From Okapia johnstoni (lineage: Eukaryota; Chordata; Mammalia; Artiodactyla; Giraffidae), in assembly GCA_024291935.2 (NCBI GenBank), contig CM044317.1, positions 19,800,230 through 19,864,229 on the forward strand: a DNA stretch of 64,000 nt. The letters are read 5' to 3'. The notes beneath the pieces are model-generated. The model was not told the origin of the DNA, did not search any database, and saw only the letters and a program-made list of their open reading frames with translations. The position numbers were made by a program, and so were the translations under genes. Positions 33,527 through 45,409 of the stretch are shown here, in pieces (the stretch's first letter is position 1; every line of letters begins with the position of its first letter).

Positions 33527-33735
33527 TAGCTTCCCGGTGGCTCAGACAGTAAAGAATCTGCCTGCAACACAGGAGACCTGGGTTTGATCCCTGGGTTGGG
33601 AAGATCCCCTGGAGAAGGGAATGGCAACCCACTCCAATATTCTTGCCTAGAGAATCCCATGAACCGAGGAGCCTGGTAGGTTACAGGCCATGGGGTTGCA
33701 AAGAATTGGACACAACTGAGCGACTAAGCACAGCA
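33527..33735 (+). mobile_element. Bov-tA SINE
   Basis: Full-length plus copy, B box GGTTTGATCCC near 33582. Placed between the L1 remnant and another BovB piece. Confidence 0.93.
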
Positions 33736-33747
33736 CATCTTCCAATA

Positions 33748-34045
33748 AGTTGGACTGTAAAGAAGGCTGAGCACTTAGGAATTGATGCTTTCAAATTGTG
33801 GTGCTGGAGAAGCCTCCTGAGAGTCCCTTGTACTGCAAGGATATTACATCAGTCAATTCTAAAGGTAATTAACACTGACTATTCTTTGGAAGGACTGCTC
33901 CTAAAGTTGAAGCTCCAACACTTTGGCCACCTGATGCAAAGAGTTGACTCATTGGAAAAGACCATGATGCTGGGAAAGATTGAAGGCAGGAGGAGAAGTG
34001 GGGTGACAGAGGATGAGATAGTTGGATAGCATTACTGACTCAAGG
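33748..34045 (+). mobile_element. BovB LINE internal 3' fragment
   Basis: Corresponds to the KKAEH..LELW to [10 protein letters not shown] region. Both ends are truncated; it stops after GCATTACTGACTCAAG and lacks the RTE 3' end. Confidence 0.85.
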
Positions 34046-35225
34046 GGAAATGCAGTGCATGATTGGGTTTACTTCACTTGTTCCTTTTTCCAAGATCGTT
34101 TCTCAAGTCTTAACTGTGGTCATAGTGTTGCTATACAGTCTTAAGTGAGATCATTTAAAGCTTAGCTCAGGATCCCAGCCCTTACCTTCCACAGAGTCTC
34201 AGTTTTTGTTAGGCTTTTGTTAAAAGACCTCAACTGGTCACTGGATTATTTCTTTCCTGAACTTGTAGTAATACACTTATTTCAGCTTTAATTCACATGT
34301 CTGTCTAGACTAAGCATTCCCTTTCTCAGAGCCTAAAACTTGAAGATGGCAGAGTCCTGTCTTCTGGGTCTCGACTTACCTTGATAACCTCAAACAAACA
34401 TCCTTGTTGATTAGGATTAAGCACAAAATAGTAGTTATGGTTGTTTCTCCTTTTTTAGGAAGGAGGAAAGTAGAATTTTTGTAGAATTTTCAAATGGGCA
34501 TTTTAATTTTAGCTTGATCTCCAAGAGCCAGGTCTCCTTCTAAAGTAGCTGCAAGCTGTGCTGTTTTCCATTCATTTCAGGAAAGATACAATTGAATAAG
34601 CCATCCTGGGGTTGGCCAGATCCTCCTCTCTGGCTCCCTACAAATGGACTCTCTTTTTATCTCTCCTAAGCAGACCAGCAGCCAGGTGGGAATTCAATAT
34701 CAAAGATGATTGTATTTTCTGATTTAACCAACATATTTTACATAAGATTCTGTGTGGCATTGATATTTGTCTGTTCCCTCAAACGTCTGTGTCCCCTTCT
34801 ACAATGCAGTTGTACTTGGGGAGAACGTGCCCCAACAGTAATCCCATTTCCCAGCGCTACCACTTCCTGCTAAGTGGTGCCATGGGACTAATTCTAACCA
34901 ATGGAATATACACAAGTGGTGAATGTCACTTCTAATCTCGATATGCATATTCTAGTCTCTTTTCCCATCTGTTAGCTGAATTTTGCTGCTGCAAAAGACC
35001 AAAGGTGTACTTGTTGAAGGTAGTAGAATCTCCTCAAGCTGAGTTTTTAAATAGGTACCAAAAAAGAGTATGTTCATTCTCCACCAAGCAGGAATACATA
35101 CACTAGACTTTCCCAGAGCAAGAAAAATATGTCTATTGTGTTAAATTGCTGAGAATTTTGTTTTATGAATATGTTAGTTTCAATAGCCAGCATTATCCTC
35201 ACCAATAGTGCCCTTATGGAGACTT
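34046..35225. other. Unassigned sequence
   Basis: The part at about 34750-35160 (including CCAATGGAATATACACAAGTGG) resembles a mammal-wide medium-reiteration repeat, but I cannot name the family. No coding signal. Confidence 0.35.
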
Positions 35226-35264
35226 GCACACACACACACATGCATACACACACACACACACACA
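35226..35264. repeat. (CA)n microsatellite, interrupted
   Basis: CA units with a TGCATA interruption in the middle. Confidence 0.95.
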
Positions 35265-35363
35265 GATAAGCACTCTTAGGCAACTTCATATTCTCATGGA
35301 CTAGCTGTCTCAATCAGCATTCAGATGGAGATGCACAAACTTCCATAGGATGTGCATATACAT

Positions 35364-35579
35364 GAAAGTGAAACTGTTAGTTGCTCAGTCATGTCAGATT
35401 CTTTGCAACTCCATGGACTGTAGCCTGCCAGGCTCCTCTGTCCATGGAATTCTCCAGGCAAGCATACTGGAGTGGTTTGCCATTCCCTTCTCCAGGGGAT
35501 CTTCCCAACCCACGGATCAAACCCAGGTTTCCTGCATTGCAGGCAGATTCTTTACTGTCTGTACCACCAGGGAAGCCCA
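35364..35579 (-). mobile_element. Bov-tA SINE
   Basis: Bracketed by an exact 11-bp target-site duplication TGCATATACAT at 35353-35363 and 35580-35590. Confidence 0.95.
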
Positions 35580-35615
35580 TGCATATACATAAATACTGAC
35601 ATATACAATAAGTAT

Positions 35616-35618
<3 letters not shown>

Positions 35619-35664
<46 letters not shown>
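35619..35664. repeat. (GT)n microsatellite
   Basis: About 23 uninterrupted GT units, 30 bp beyond the right target-site duplication of the SINE. Confidence 0.97.
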
Positions 35665-35667
<3 letters not shown>

Positions 35668-36295
35668 GGTATTTGTTACAAAGATTTGACCTTATATGAG
35701 TTGTGGGAGTTAAGCTATCTCAGAGAGGCTGTTGTCTCTGCATCTGATCCAGGAGTCTGAGGTCCACAGACAGGCTGTCTGAAGGCAAGATGATGGAGTG
35801 TAAGGGAAGGCTAGGATAATTTGGAATCTACAAGGACAGACTGGAATCAGTGGTGGTTCTTCATTTCTGAATGCTTCCAGAACTAAATATATGAGTGTTC
35901 CACAGGACACATGGTCACCCTTCATCATGCTGCTAAACACAATGTGACATACAAGTGGCAGAAACTCAAAGAGGATCTGAGGGCAGGTGAAGTTGTTTCA
36001 AGCCTGGCTAATTCTCAACACCAAAGAAGTGAGAGCAGATAAGCAAAAATGAGCTACAAAAATATCTGCCAACCTTGCTTCAACCTTAGGCATTAAAAGA
36101 CAAGATGGGTGCTGCTTCTCCTCCAGTCTCCAAATTTCATGCGAAGAATGTCTTTTGTGGATCATTCTAAAAGAAAACATTTAGAAAAAGAATATCCTGT
36201 AAACATAGTTGAGCCTAGCCAAGTTGACATATTACACAGCCCCCATCCAGTCTGCTGATTAAATTACCAGCCAATTGTTCCTTGGAAAATTACTA
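35665..36295. other. Unassigned sequence
   Basis: No supported feature. Confidence 0.4.
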
Positions 36296-36450
36296 CTTAC
36301 TTATTCAACAACTGTGCATTGAATGCCATCTATTTTTCAGTATCTGGGAAGCACTGAAGATAAAGATATGAGTAAGATGTGTTCCCAAACTTTTGCAACC
36401 CATTATCCAGTGGAAGAAACAAAACCATAAACAAAATCATGATGCTGTCA
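36296..36450 (-). mobile_element. L2 LINE 3' end fragment
   Basis: TTATTCAACAACTGTGCATTG, then CTGGGAAGCACTGAAGATA and CAGTGGAAGAAAC: the antisense L2 3' end order. Confidence 0.65.
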
Positions 36451-37059
36451 TTGCAATGGTATCACTATTCACAGAGCACCGTATAAACACAGAGAAGGAG
36501 CAGTGTGGGGTACTTATGTTTACAAGCATACTAGACTACCTTGCCCACACCAACACTTGGTATTGGGGCAGTGTGATGCCCCAATACCAAGAACTTCCAA
36601 TATGCTCTTTGCCATCAGCAACATCCCCTACTGTCTTCCAAAGATGTTAAAATAAGAGTCATATAAGTGTAGGAAGAAACAGTGAACTTCATCTTAACTT
36701 TAGAAATCAGAGATGAGGCTAAAAGCAATCACTAAAAGAAAATGACATCAACTGCTTTACTTTAAATTGAAAACAGTATAGAGGAGAGGCTAGGAAAGAG
36801 TGAACAAAGATCTATGGACTTTGTATAGAGTCATTTTTTATATATATTCACTTCACCAGAAGTATGACTTAGTGATATAACAAGCAGAGAACTGACAAGA
36901 AATAGGAATTCATTTTGCCTTCCAGCACACTGAGCAGTAAATTCCATGTCAGTCCATCATCAAGGCATGAAACATACAAAGTGCTATTCATCCTGCTGAA
37001 GGCATTTCACCAGAATTCTCTAATTAGCCAACAAACATTAACAAAATTAAAAATCAATT
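36451..37059. other. Unassigned sequence
   Basis: Contains a small inverted repeat (ATTGGGGCAGTGTGATGCCCCAAT near 36563). No gene. Confidence 0.4.
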
Positions 37060-37190
37060 ATTATAGCCTTCACTTCCCAAGTGGGAAAACTGAGGGCAAA
37101 GAGAGACTTATTCAAGGTTAGGAAAGACTTATGACAAAGTGAGGAACCCCGTATCTCTGACTCTATTTTGGTGTCCACACTGCTGGCCTC
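37060..37190 (-). mobile_element. MIR SINE fragment
   Basis: CTTCCCAAGTGGGAAAACTGAGG followed by a degenerate CTTATTCAAGGTTA segment, matching reverse MIR. Confidence 0.6.
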
Positions 37191-37846
37191 AATCACCCTG
37201 CAATAAATGAAATGAATTGTAGGTTCAGGATATTCCACCTGCCACACTTAAATTGACTTGCTATTTACTTGCTATTTCTTCTCCTCCTCCTCTTCCCTGA
37301 GCACTGGGGATATGACTAGCTGTGCCTATTTCAAGTGGTTTAAATAATCTGAAATATTATTTCCTGAGGAATATGACCCAAGTAAGGGAGATGCAAATTT
37401 GTGGGTCCCAGAGTAAGTTAACCCTAAAGTGACCCAGGCTCCTGGTATTTGGAACTTCAGTTTGCTGCAGTTGAAGGGATTTTGACTCTGACACTAGATG
37501 TCATCTTTTAAAAATCAAAAGCACTGAGTGTAAATGCTGAATTTTTTTAAGCTAAGTGTTTAATAGTGTGCACATAGGAAGAAAGATATCATTTATCATC
37601 CAAACGGGGGTATTTTTGAAAATGAACAGAGGCTGATTAGTTATGCCCAGAAAGTAAATAGAAACAGGGTTTCCTGGATAAGCTGAGACAAACCTGATCA
37701 ACCTAAATTGCAGCATGCTTTTTTTATTAAAGGATGGGTAGAGACATTGGCACCTCTGGTGAATATCCATATCATGTATAATTAGTTTGTCTTGGTAAGC
37801 TGCTTACCTATTGTCCCTCACTTTGAGGATCTAAATTTAGATAGCA
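37191..37846. other. Unassigned sequence
   Basis: No supported feature. Confidence 0.4.
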
Positions 37847-38282
37847 TATTAGTTTCCTAGGGCTACTTTAATAAAGCACCACAAATTGAGTGGTTTTAAA
37901 AAGTAGATATGTATCACCTCAGAGTTCTGAAATCAAGGTATTGTCAAGGAACCTTCTTTCTCTGAAGGGTCTATGGGAGGATCTGGTCCATGCTTTTCTC
38001 TTAGCTTCTGGTGTTGCAGCAACCTCAGACACTCCTTGGCTTGTAGCCTCACTTCAGTGCTCTCTCCATCATCACCTGGCATGCTCCCTGTGTGTCTGAG
38101 CCTTATTCTCTTTTCCTTTTTTCATGAGGACACTAGACATATTGGATTCGGGCCCACCCTAATGACCTTATCTTAACTTGATAACATCTTTGAAGACTAT
38201 TTCCAAATAAGGTTGCATTCACAGATCCCTGGGGTTAGAATTTCAATGTATCTTTCTAAGGGACACAACTTAACCTCTAACA
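37847..38282 (-). mobile_element. MLT1-type MaLR LTR
   Basis: Nearly complete antisense LTR: TATTAGTTTCCTAGGGCTAC start, CAGAGTTCTGAAATCAAGGT, AGGACACTAGACATATTGG, CAAATAAGGTTGCATTCAC, and GGGACACAACTTAACCTCT end. Confidence 0.75.
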
Positions 38283-40287
38283 GGTAGCAATGGGATCAAA
38301 GAGCATACATTTAGAATGAAAAAAGTAGCAATGGCCTGGTTGCTTCTAGAACATACTTTTCAGTTGGTACTATAATTGTTTCTTGGACCAAAGGACCTAT
38401 AGAGAGGTTGGGGACAAGTGACTGAAAGAGGACACTGAAGAACTGCTGATCACAAAGAAGGTTATTAGAGTGCAAGGTTCAAATCCATAATCTGGAGAAA
38501 ATAGTCTTTAGGATATAATGTGCCTTCTTTACGGCATATCACTTTACTGAAGCATTTCCCTGCCTTGAGATAACCTTTTGATTATTTCTTAGTTACTGGG
38601 TTAGGAAAAATTGCCACATCTGTTTTAAAATAGCTCTTGGGACAGCTAGTGATCCAGTGCTGTGAGCTCCAGTGATGCAAGAGGAACACGTGGCCAACTG
38701 CTCACCTTCATAGTACACAGCTAAATATATCCACTGATGCAGTCGATAAATTATTCATGCTATTTCTGCCTAAAAGCAACACTACCATTTAATGCTTGTC
38801 AGATTCACCTCTTCGTTACTATATTCTTATGTTTTCTGTAGACAAACACCTGGGAGAAATGATTATCATGTCTTCCTGAGGTATCATTAGCAGCTTCATG
38901 CTATCATTTCACAGGTTACATTACCCAGAAATAAATTAATTTTTATCTGGAGTGATATAAAATCAGAGATGGATTGTTATCTAGAAAAGCAAAAATAAAC
39001 AAGGGAGAAAATATTCATGCCTTCAGGCATTGGTTTATGTTTATATAGTATTTCACATTTTATTGTTCAAGTTTATTCCACTAAAAATGCTTTGGGCTCT
39101 TACTCCTATAATTTATGGAATAATGCATTTTGAGACTCTTAGTTTATTCACTAAGTGACATAGAGATATGTCTCAAATGCAATTAAATGCAATCAAAATA
39201 TCCAAGTATGAAATCATAGAAGATTTATTATACTTTATTGGGAGACGACAGTTACTGTTATAAGCTTCATGGCATATCACAACTATTCCATAAACTTTTT
39301 TCAGACTTACTTAAAATGGATCCTCTTCCTTTTGTCCAGAAAACTTGCATGCATTTCTAAGGACTGGTTTACTTAATGGAAATGGATACTGCATACGTAT
39401 GGTAAAGTCTCAGTTACACATGCCTTCAGCAGTAACAGTTGCTTTGTGTTCTGTGTGTTGGGGAGATTATATTTTATCTTGTATTTTCATGTGTCGCTGT
39501 GTAGACATCCAAGAGGTAGATTAAGAATGTTTTCAGTTAAAGAGTAGAGGGGAATATTTTAATCAATTTGAGCTTGAAAAGGGGAGAATAGAGGAGAATT
39601 TGACCAGTAATAGAAACAATGATAGGATTTCTGGTACTGCCATGACAGGTAAAGATGATGACATTGACCTTATACTAAAAATGAAATGCCCCCAAACTGC
39701 AATGGACTTCAATTTTTAAACACCATCAGGTGTCATACACTGTTCATATTATTAACACAACACCTTTCCTTCTAAATATATTGGGAATTATGATAAAGCA
39801 TATCTTTTACATTTATAGCTATTTTGACTCACTTTCTTCTCACAGCCTTTTTGTTTTAATATAGACTAATGTGTGAAGAACTCATTAATTGCTCAGAGTG
39901 TCCAGTTAACGGATCATTAGTATCAATGCTTTTCTTTTCCATTGATTTATAGTCATTTATTTGTTCTCTCCAAAGTTGCTTTAACTCCTAGGAATTTTTA
40001 TGCCAAATAAGATCATCTTAGGAATACTCTTTGAGAACACCTGTGTCGTTCATTTGCCAGTGTAGCAAGTCAAAAATGAACTCAGGAATTGTTCCAAATG
40101 GAGTCACTGAAAAGCAAACTTTTGCACATTCTCCCAATTCTCTTTAAAATTGATACTTTATTATGCCTGCTACAAAGGACTTGATCCTTTGACCTATTAC
40201 TGTATTGACATTTACTGATAGAGAGGACGAGGGAAGGTATAGGAGATATGCATCAGTTACAAAGTCATGGGTCTTGTTAAAGTGGTG
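38283..40287. other. Long unassigned stretch
   Basis: About 2 kb with no SINE, BovB or recognisable older repeat and no open frame of note. The longest repeat-poor block in the window. Confidence 0.4.
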
Positions 40288-40360
40288 TGATGAACTGAAT
40301 GTGTCCCCCCAAATTCATACACTGAAATGATATCCCCAATGTATTTTTCCATCCTCCTCA
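40288..40360 (+). mobile_element. MLT1-type LTR 5' fragment
   Basis: GATGAACTGAATGTGTCCCC, CCAAATTCATACACTGAAAT: start of an MLT1 LTR in sense orientation. The remainder is not recognisable. Confidence 0.55.
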
Positions 40361-40544
40361 ACCTTACGGAAGAGATTTCATTTGTACATGCTTTGTAATG
40401 CTATGCAGATAACATTAAGCATTTGTCATCTCTTTAATTTGGTTAAAGTTCTCCTTGCCTGAACCAGAAGATGACTGCTCTGTTAGTTGGCAAACTAAAA
40501 GAAGCCAGATCTCTGTGAAATTTGGCTAGGATATCTATTATGTG

Positions 40545-40770
40545 AGCAGTAGGAATAGTAATAATAAAATATTAGCAGCCAACATTCACTTTTCCAGGCG
40601 TTATTCTAAGTACATCACATGTATTTTCTCACCTGATCCTTATAACCCCTTAAGACAGGTATTATAATTGCCCTATTTTAGAGATGAGTGAACTGAGTCA
40701 TAAGAAGTTAAAACCCTAATGAGTAACAAAATCAGAATTTGAATGCAGGCAGTCTGATCCTAGAACATGT
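40545..40770 (-). mobile_element. MIR SINE
   Basis: Long reverse MIR: TTATTCTAAGTACATCACATG, ATCCTTATAACCCCTTAAGA, AGATGAGTGAACTGAGTCA, GCAGGCAGTCTGATCCTAGA. Confidence 0.8.
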
Positions 40771-41629
40771 TGTTTTAAAGCTTTTCTGAACGGAGGTAAT
40801 ATTAACAGAAAGGCAACAGGGAGAGAGACAGTGAATACAGTGGTGCTAGTCTGTTTAGGGATGAAGCTTTCAGAGTGTAACGGACAACTAACAGTCCTTG
40901 AAGCTGGTGTCTACAGCTGACACATTTGTCTAACCCATTTCCAACCACCACAAGAGTCACAAGTCTTCACTCTATAGCCATTAATATGCCTACCCTGCTC
41001 TAAGTCAAAAGTACACAAAGCAAGAACAGTTGCCAAGGATGGGAAATCTGGGAAGTTGCAAAAATACAGTTAAAAAGCCAAGAGAGGTGGTAAAAAGAAT
41101 TAATGTTGGTTCCAATGCAAATTAAGGCTAGAAAATGCTTCTAGCAGTATAAGAAAGATGTGGACTTTCTTCAGTATGAAACCCACGGAGTAGTGGCTCC
41201 ATCCAAGGTGGAGTTTACATTTCCCAAGTGGATGGGGTTTCCTTCATCTCATAGGACTTCACATGATGGCCATTGGGAATTTAAAGAACACCTTGCCATT
41301 CGTGCAGAAGCCAAAATTATTGCCAAGAAACAATTTGATCCAACATTAACCCTTGACAGGGATGTCATCATTTGGAAGTCACTAAGAAGCAGCATAGCCC
41401 AAATTGCTTGCCTCCCACTCAGTGGAATACACCACACAACTCCCCATCAACAACAAACAGGAGAGTAAGAAACTACACTGGGAAAGACAAAGTTGTGACT
41501 TTCACAGAGGAAAGAGGAAAAAGAAAAAAGTATTTAAGGGAAAAATGAGTCTTCTCTTGAACGTTGCAAGAGTAAGAGGAAAGGGAGACAACAATGAGGA
41601 CCATGTGGATGTCACTTGCCATATTTAGT
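40771..41629. other. Unassigned sequence with a 102-codon open frame
   Basis: The frame at 41160-41468 (plus) starts MDFLQYETHGVVAP. It shows no family motif, has no partner gene and no upstream CpG island, so I treat it as chance. Confidence 0.35.
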
Positions 41630-41765
41630 GCTCGGAGCACTGCAACAGACATTGATACCCTATTGTCAGGAATTATTATCTCCATTTTTAAGATAAGAAA
41701 AGCTTGGAGAAATAAAGCAACTTGGCTTAAATTCCACAGCCATTCTTTCAGTCCCAAGATTTAAG
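41630..41765 (-). mobile_element. MIR SINE fragment
   Basis: GGAATTATTATCTCCATTTTTAAG then AGCAACTTGGCTTAAATTCC: reverse MIR core. Confidence 0.6.
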
Positions 41766-42139
41766 CCCATTTTTCTGTTACAACCAGAATTATACTCTCC
41801 ACTGCTAAACTCCACTCCCCTTGAGTAGAAAATAAGGCTCTAATTCCATGTTTCAAATGCTTATAGACAGAATTCGCTCACGATACTGCCTTCCCTGACT
41901 GACTAGAATGATTTCAGAATGCACTAAGGAGCTATCACAGAGAACCACAGGGGCCGTGGTTCTTCTGTAGATGACCTAGAATCTAGTGGTCTCTTGTCCC
42001 CCACTCATGAGGCTCCATAGAGGTCTGGTTATGTGATGTATACACTACCCTCCTGGCCAAAGGGATTTGGACAACTTTTATGCAAATTTAGCCTGAGTAT
42101 GAACCCTGGTTATGTTTTGACATGGCATGCCTCTTGTTC
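41766..42139. other. Unassigned sequence
   Basis: No supported feature. Confidence 0.4.
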
Positions 42140-42285
42140 ATTAGATCATAACCCCTGTTATGCAGCAAGATCACTTGAAAAATACTGATGCATACTCTCG
42201 ATTGGAGGTGGAGCCCAGGAATCCATGTTTTACTTAAAGGACTCCAGCTGATTCTAATGTGCAGTCAGGGTTGCAGAACTGCTGC
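42140..42285. mobile_element. MER5-type hAT-Charlie MITE
   Basis: CACTTGAAAAATACTGATGC, GGAGCCCAGGAATCCATG, CCAGCTGATTCTAATGTGCAG and GAACTGCTGCTCT follow the MER5A order. Confidence 0.7.
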
Positions 42286-43111
42286 TCTGCCTGATAGACT
42301 CTTTGACCTAACCTTGTCTTCTATGTTCTGACTTTATTTTAGTTCATCTGACTCTCTTATTTTACTGATTTTAATTTTTGTCTCTAAAGATCTCTGTCCT
42401 TCTGTGTCCAGATGGTAACCTGGCTTCAGTTGTGACTACTCTCTGAGTTCCATTTTGGTTTCCTTGACCCCAGACTGCATATTTTAATTAGTTTGCTCTA
42501 GCATTTCAGCATCAAAAGCTGAGTTCCTTTCTCTTAGAAAGCCAATTCATCTCACTGGCAACCAAGAAGTAGGGAGAAATTCTGCAACTGACAGGTGGAC
42601 ACAGAGAGGCAACTGTTGACACTGCATAGGATAATTGCCAAGTTCTGTGTTCAGGAAGCTTTTGTTTATTAGTTCCATGTAACTTCACCTCCAAGGTGGC
42701 TAGATTCTCCTTGGTCTCCAGCAGTGTCTAGTTAAATTCCTCTCCTAAGCAGCCTCTTGAGACTCAGAGCTGGTGGCTCTATCCTCTGACTGTCACCACT
42801 CAGAAATCCTGACAACCCTCCTGGAGAGGCAAATCCTGAGCTCTACCTAATCAAGGTGAGCCTCCACTTTGATTCCATAAATCTCCCAGTCAGCCTGCTT
42901 CATGCCACAGAATATGAACAAGTAGAAAATGGAGCTTGCAAGCATTCTCCTCATTATAGCCCTGAGGCAACTGAGCAGAGAATGTCACCACCCCTGGATC
43001 CTTTTGTTGATAATGTGAAAAGTAGTGATCCTTGAACAGAGGGTACAAGAATTTTTTCATAATTGCCATCCAGACATATTTTAAAAATAATTTGATAGGT
43101 TATATAAACTC
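42286..43111. other. Unassigned sequence
   Basis: No supported feature. Confidence 0.4.
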
Positions 43112-43214
43112 ATGCTGTGCTGTGCTTAGTCACTCACTCCTGTTCCACAATTTTCAACCCCATGGACTATAGCCCACCAGGCTCCTCTGTTCATGGGGAT
43201 TTTCCAGGCAAGGG
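43112..43214 (-). mobile_element. Partial BovA/Bov-tA SINE
   Basis: GCTGTGCTTAGTCACTCACTC to TTTTCCAGGCAAGG: only the 3' half of the SINE; the head is missing. Confidence 0.82.
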
Positions 43215-43419
43215 TGAATGGCAGGTGAAGGTCCCACAGAACAAGTCTGTGATGCAATTATTCACCTGAAAACTCATCAAGGCCAATATCTCAGTTGAAC
43301 TTCTTCCTCTGCCAAACCCTCTTCCCTGATTTCTTTCATAGATGTTGAACCCCGATAAATATATTTGGGCCAAATTCCATCTCAGCATTTGTGGCAAACA
43401 CCCAACATTTTTCATGCAC

Positions 43420-43565
43420 TTATGTGCCAGGAAATCCTCTTAAGATTTATATTCATTATCTTGTTTTCTTCTGCCAGCACTCTTACAAATTAGGTACTAT
43501 TATTACTCCATTTTGCAGGTGAAGAAACAAACATAGAAGGTACAGATTGAGAATTTTGGCCTGAA
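43420..43565 (-). mobile_element. MIR SINE
   Basis: ACTCTTACAAATTAGGTACTA, CCATTTTGCAGGTGAAGAAAC, GAACTGCCCAACTCCAAACC. Confidence 0.75.
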
Positions 43566-43984
43566 CTGCCCAACTCCAAACCTGGGTATTCAGTCACATT
43601 TTATTTTCTATATTTGGGGCATATTTGGTGTTTTCTGGTAGCTTGGTATACAAGGTATAGTTGGAAGACTAAGAATATGAAAGGTATTGATGAGAAAGAA
43701 GGTTTGACATTCAAGAAAGAAATTAATATAGGGGTAAAGATTAAATCAGCAAAAGGATCAGTATGAAAAGGTGATCTACTGGAGATCTTTAGGGGTCGAG
43801 CAGAGTATTCGGGAGTTCAGAGTTCTCTGATCTCAGAAAACTTAGGTCCTTCTCCAGTATTTCTTAGAGGAGGACTAAGAGAACTGTGTCAACTCTGGAC
43901 ATTTTTTTCTTTCGAGCTGAGAAGACAGAATTTGATGAAAGGAGAGACATTTGCCTTGTTTCTTCCTTCCAGTCTCGGTGGCAG
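43566..43984. other. Unassigned sequence
   Basis: No supported feature. Confidence 0.4.
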
Positions 43985-44150
43985 GCACTCGATCAATTGT
44001 TCTCAAGCTTTGGTCCACATGGGAATCAGCTGAGGAACTTGGTGACCCACATAAAGGCCTAGGCTGTATTCAAGCAGCCTGGGCCTCTCTCTGCTTTCTC
44101 GTCCCTCTAGATGATTCCAATGCACAACAAAGTTTGAGAACTCCAGCTAG
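43985..44150. mobile_element. MER5-type hAT-Charlie MITE
   Basis: GTTCTCAAGCTTTGGTCCACA, GGAATCAGCTGAGGAACTTG and GATGATTCCAATGCACAAC with GTTTGAGAACTCC at the far end give inverted-repeat ends typical of MER5A. Confidence 0.75.
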
Positions 44151-45142
44151 AGAAGTAGTTTATCCAGTGTCTGAAGGAAATTCAGAGACACTGGTTCCCA
44201 GATGAGATGCTGAACCAATCCCAGCAGTGATTTATTTTCAGGCTTCTTGCCATGTAAAAAGAGAAAGAAAAACCTACTTAAGCTATTTTAAGTAATTGTG
44301 GCTAAAAGAATTCTATGTTGATACACAGCCAAAGCAAAAAAAGGAATCACAACCAATTATAATATCTCTGATGCCCACAGAATCAAAATGTTCCAGTTGC
44401 TCAGAAAAAGTTCAACTTGGGCCCTGAGGCCAAAGAAAAATTACTCCCCTAGGCCTGCATAAAGGAGACACTGCTTGCTGTGGTAAATAATACCTTCAGC
44501 AATATCCCTACTAGAGATAAAAAAAGAGAACATTTGGTACAATCTCTTTATAGTGTCTCGTGGCAAAATACCAAATCGTATACCGGGAAAAGTGATTCCG
44601 GGGAATAAGACATAGAATGCAGGGTATCTGAATTAATCTAAGAATGGAAGTTTAAAATGTTTGGATGATTAACTGTTGCATAATATGAAAAGGTGAAAAT
44701 CAAGAAGCAGATCTACGAATTGGTTTGGTTTATTAGCATTGATGGGCTTATAATTTAGCTTGATAATTTTTTCTCTCTTCTGATACAAACACAAGCTTCT
44801 AATTTATTCATAATTACCCAGTATTTACCAAATAGAACTTAATAACTCTATCTTCCTCAACTTTATCATTAGAGTACAAATCAGTTTCAACTCCTCTTGT
44901 TCCAGTTATATTTTATTTTTTGCTCTGCATCTCTAGGTATATTCTCAAGCTATATACTTACCTATCCCAGAAATCTCTAAAAAGTGTTCAAACACTGCTG
45001 CCTTTAAAGAAAAGTAATAATTGCCTTAGCTAACTGTGGTCAGAACTACTCAGGGAAAATCAAGCGAGAACAGCCATGAATGGAGAATGTTGGGCCACGT
45101 GATGCAAGTGCTAGTGAAGGAAGATTGTCCCAGGGCTGGCCT
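44151..45142. other. Unassigned sequence
   Basis: About 1 kb with no supported feature. Confidence 0.4.
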
Positions 45143-45154
45143 AGCAATACTTTC

Positions 45155-45397
45155 TTTTTTTTTTTAAACAAATTTATTTATTTTAATTGGAAGCTAATTA
45201 CTTTACAATATTGTAGTGGTGTTTGCCATACATGGACATGAATCAGCCATGGGCACACATGTGTTTCCCATCCAGAACCCCCCTCCCACATCCCTCCCCA
45301 CCCCACCCCCCAGGGTCATCCTAGTGCACCGGCCCTGAGCACCCTGTCTCATGCATCAAACCTGGACTGGCGATCTATTTCACATGTGATAATATAT
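45155..45397 (-). mobile_element. Ruminant L1 3' end, 5'-truncated
   Basis: Starts with the poly(T) of an inverted tail, then TTTATTTTAATTGGAAGC and ACAATATTGTAGTGG, then the C-rich block near 45278-45312. Target-site duplication AGCAATACTTTC (45143-45154) and AGCAGTACTTTC (45398-45409), one mismatch. Only 243 bp of L1 remains. Confidence 0.92.
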
Positions 45398-45409
45398 AGC
45401 AGTACTTTC

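Noticed and set aside
36550..36600. Inverted repeat TTGGGGCA/TGCCCCAA as a hairpin RNA gene
   Set aside because: The arms are only about 10 bp and nothing supports a transcript or precursor.
41160..41468. 102-codon frame as a novel small gene
   Set aside because: No known motif, no CpG island or promoter signal, and frames of this length are expected by chance in 64 kb.
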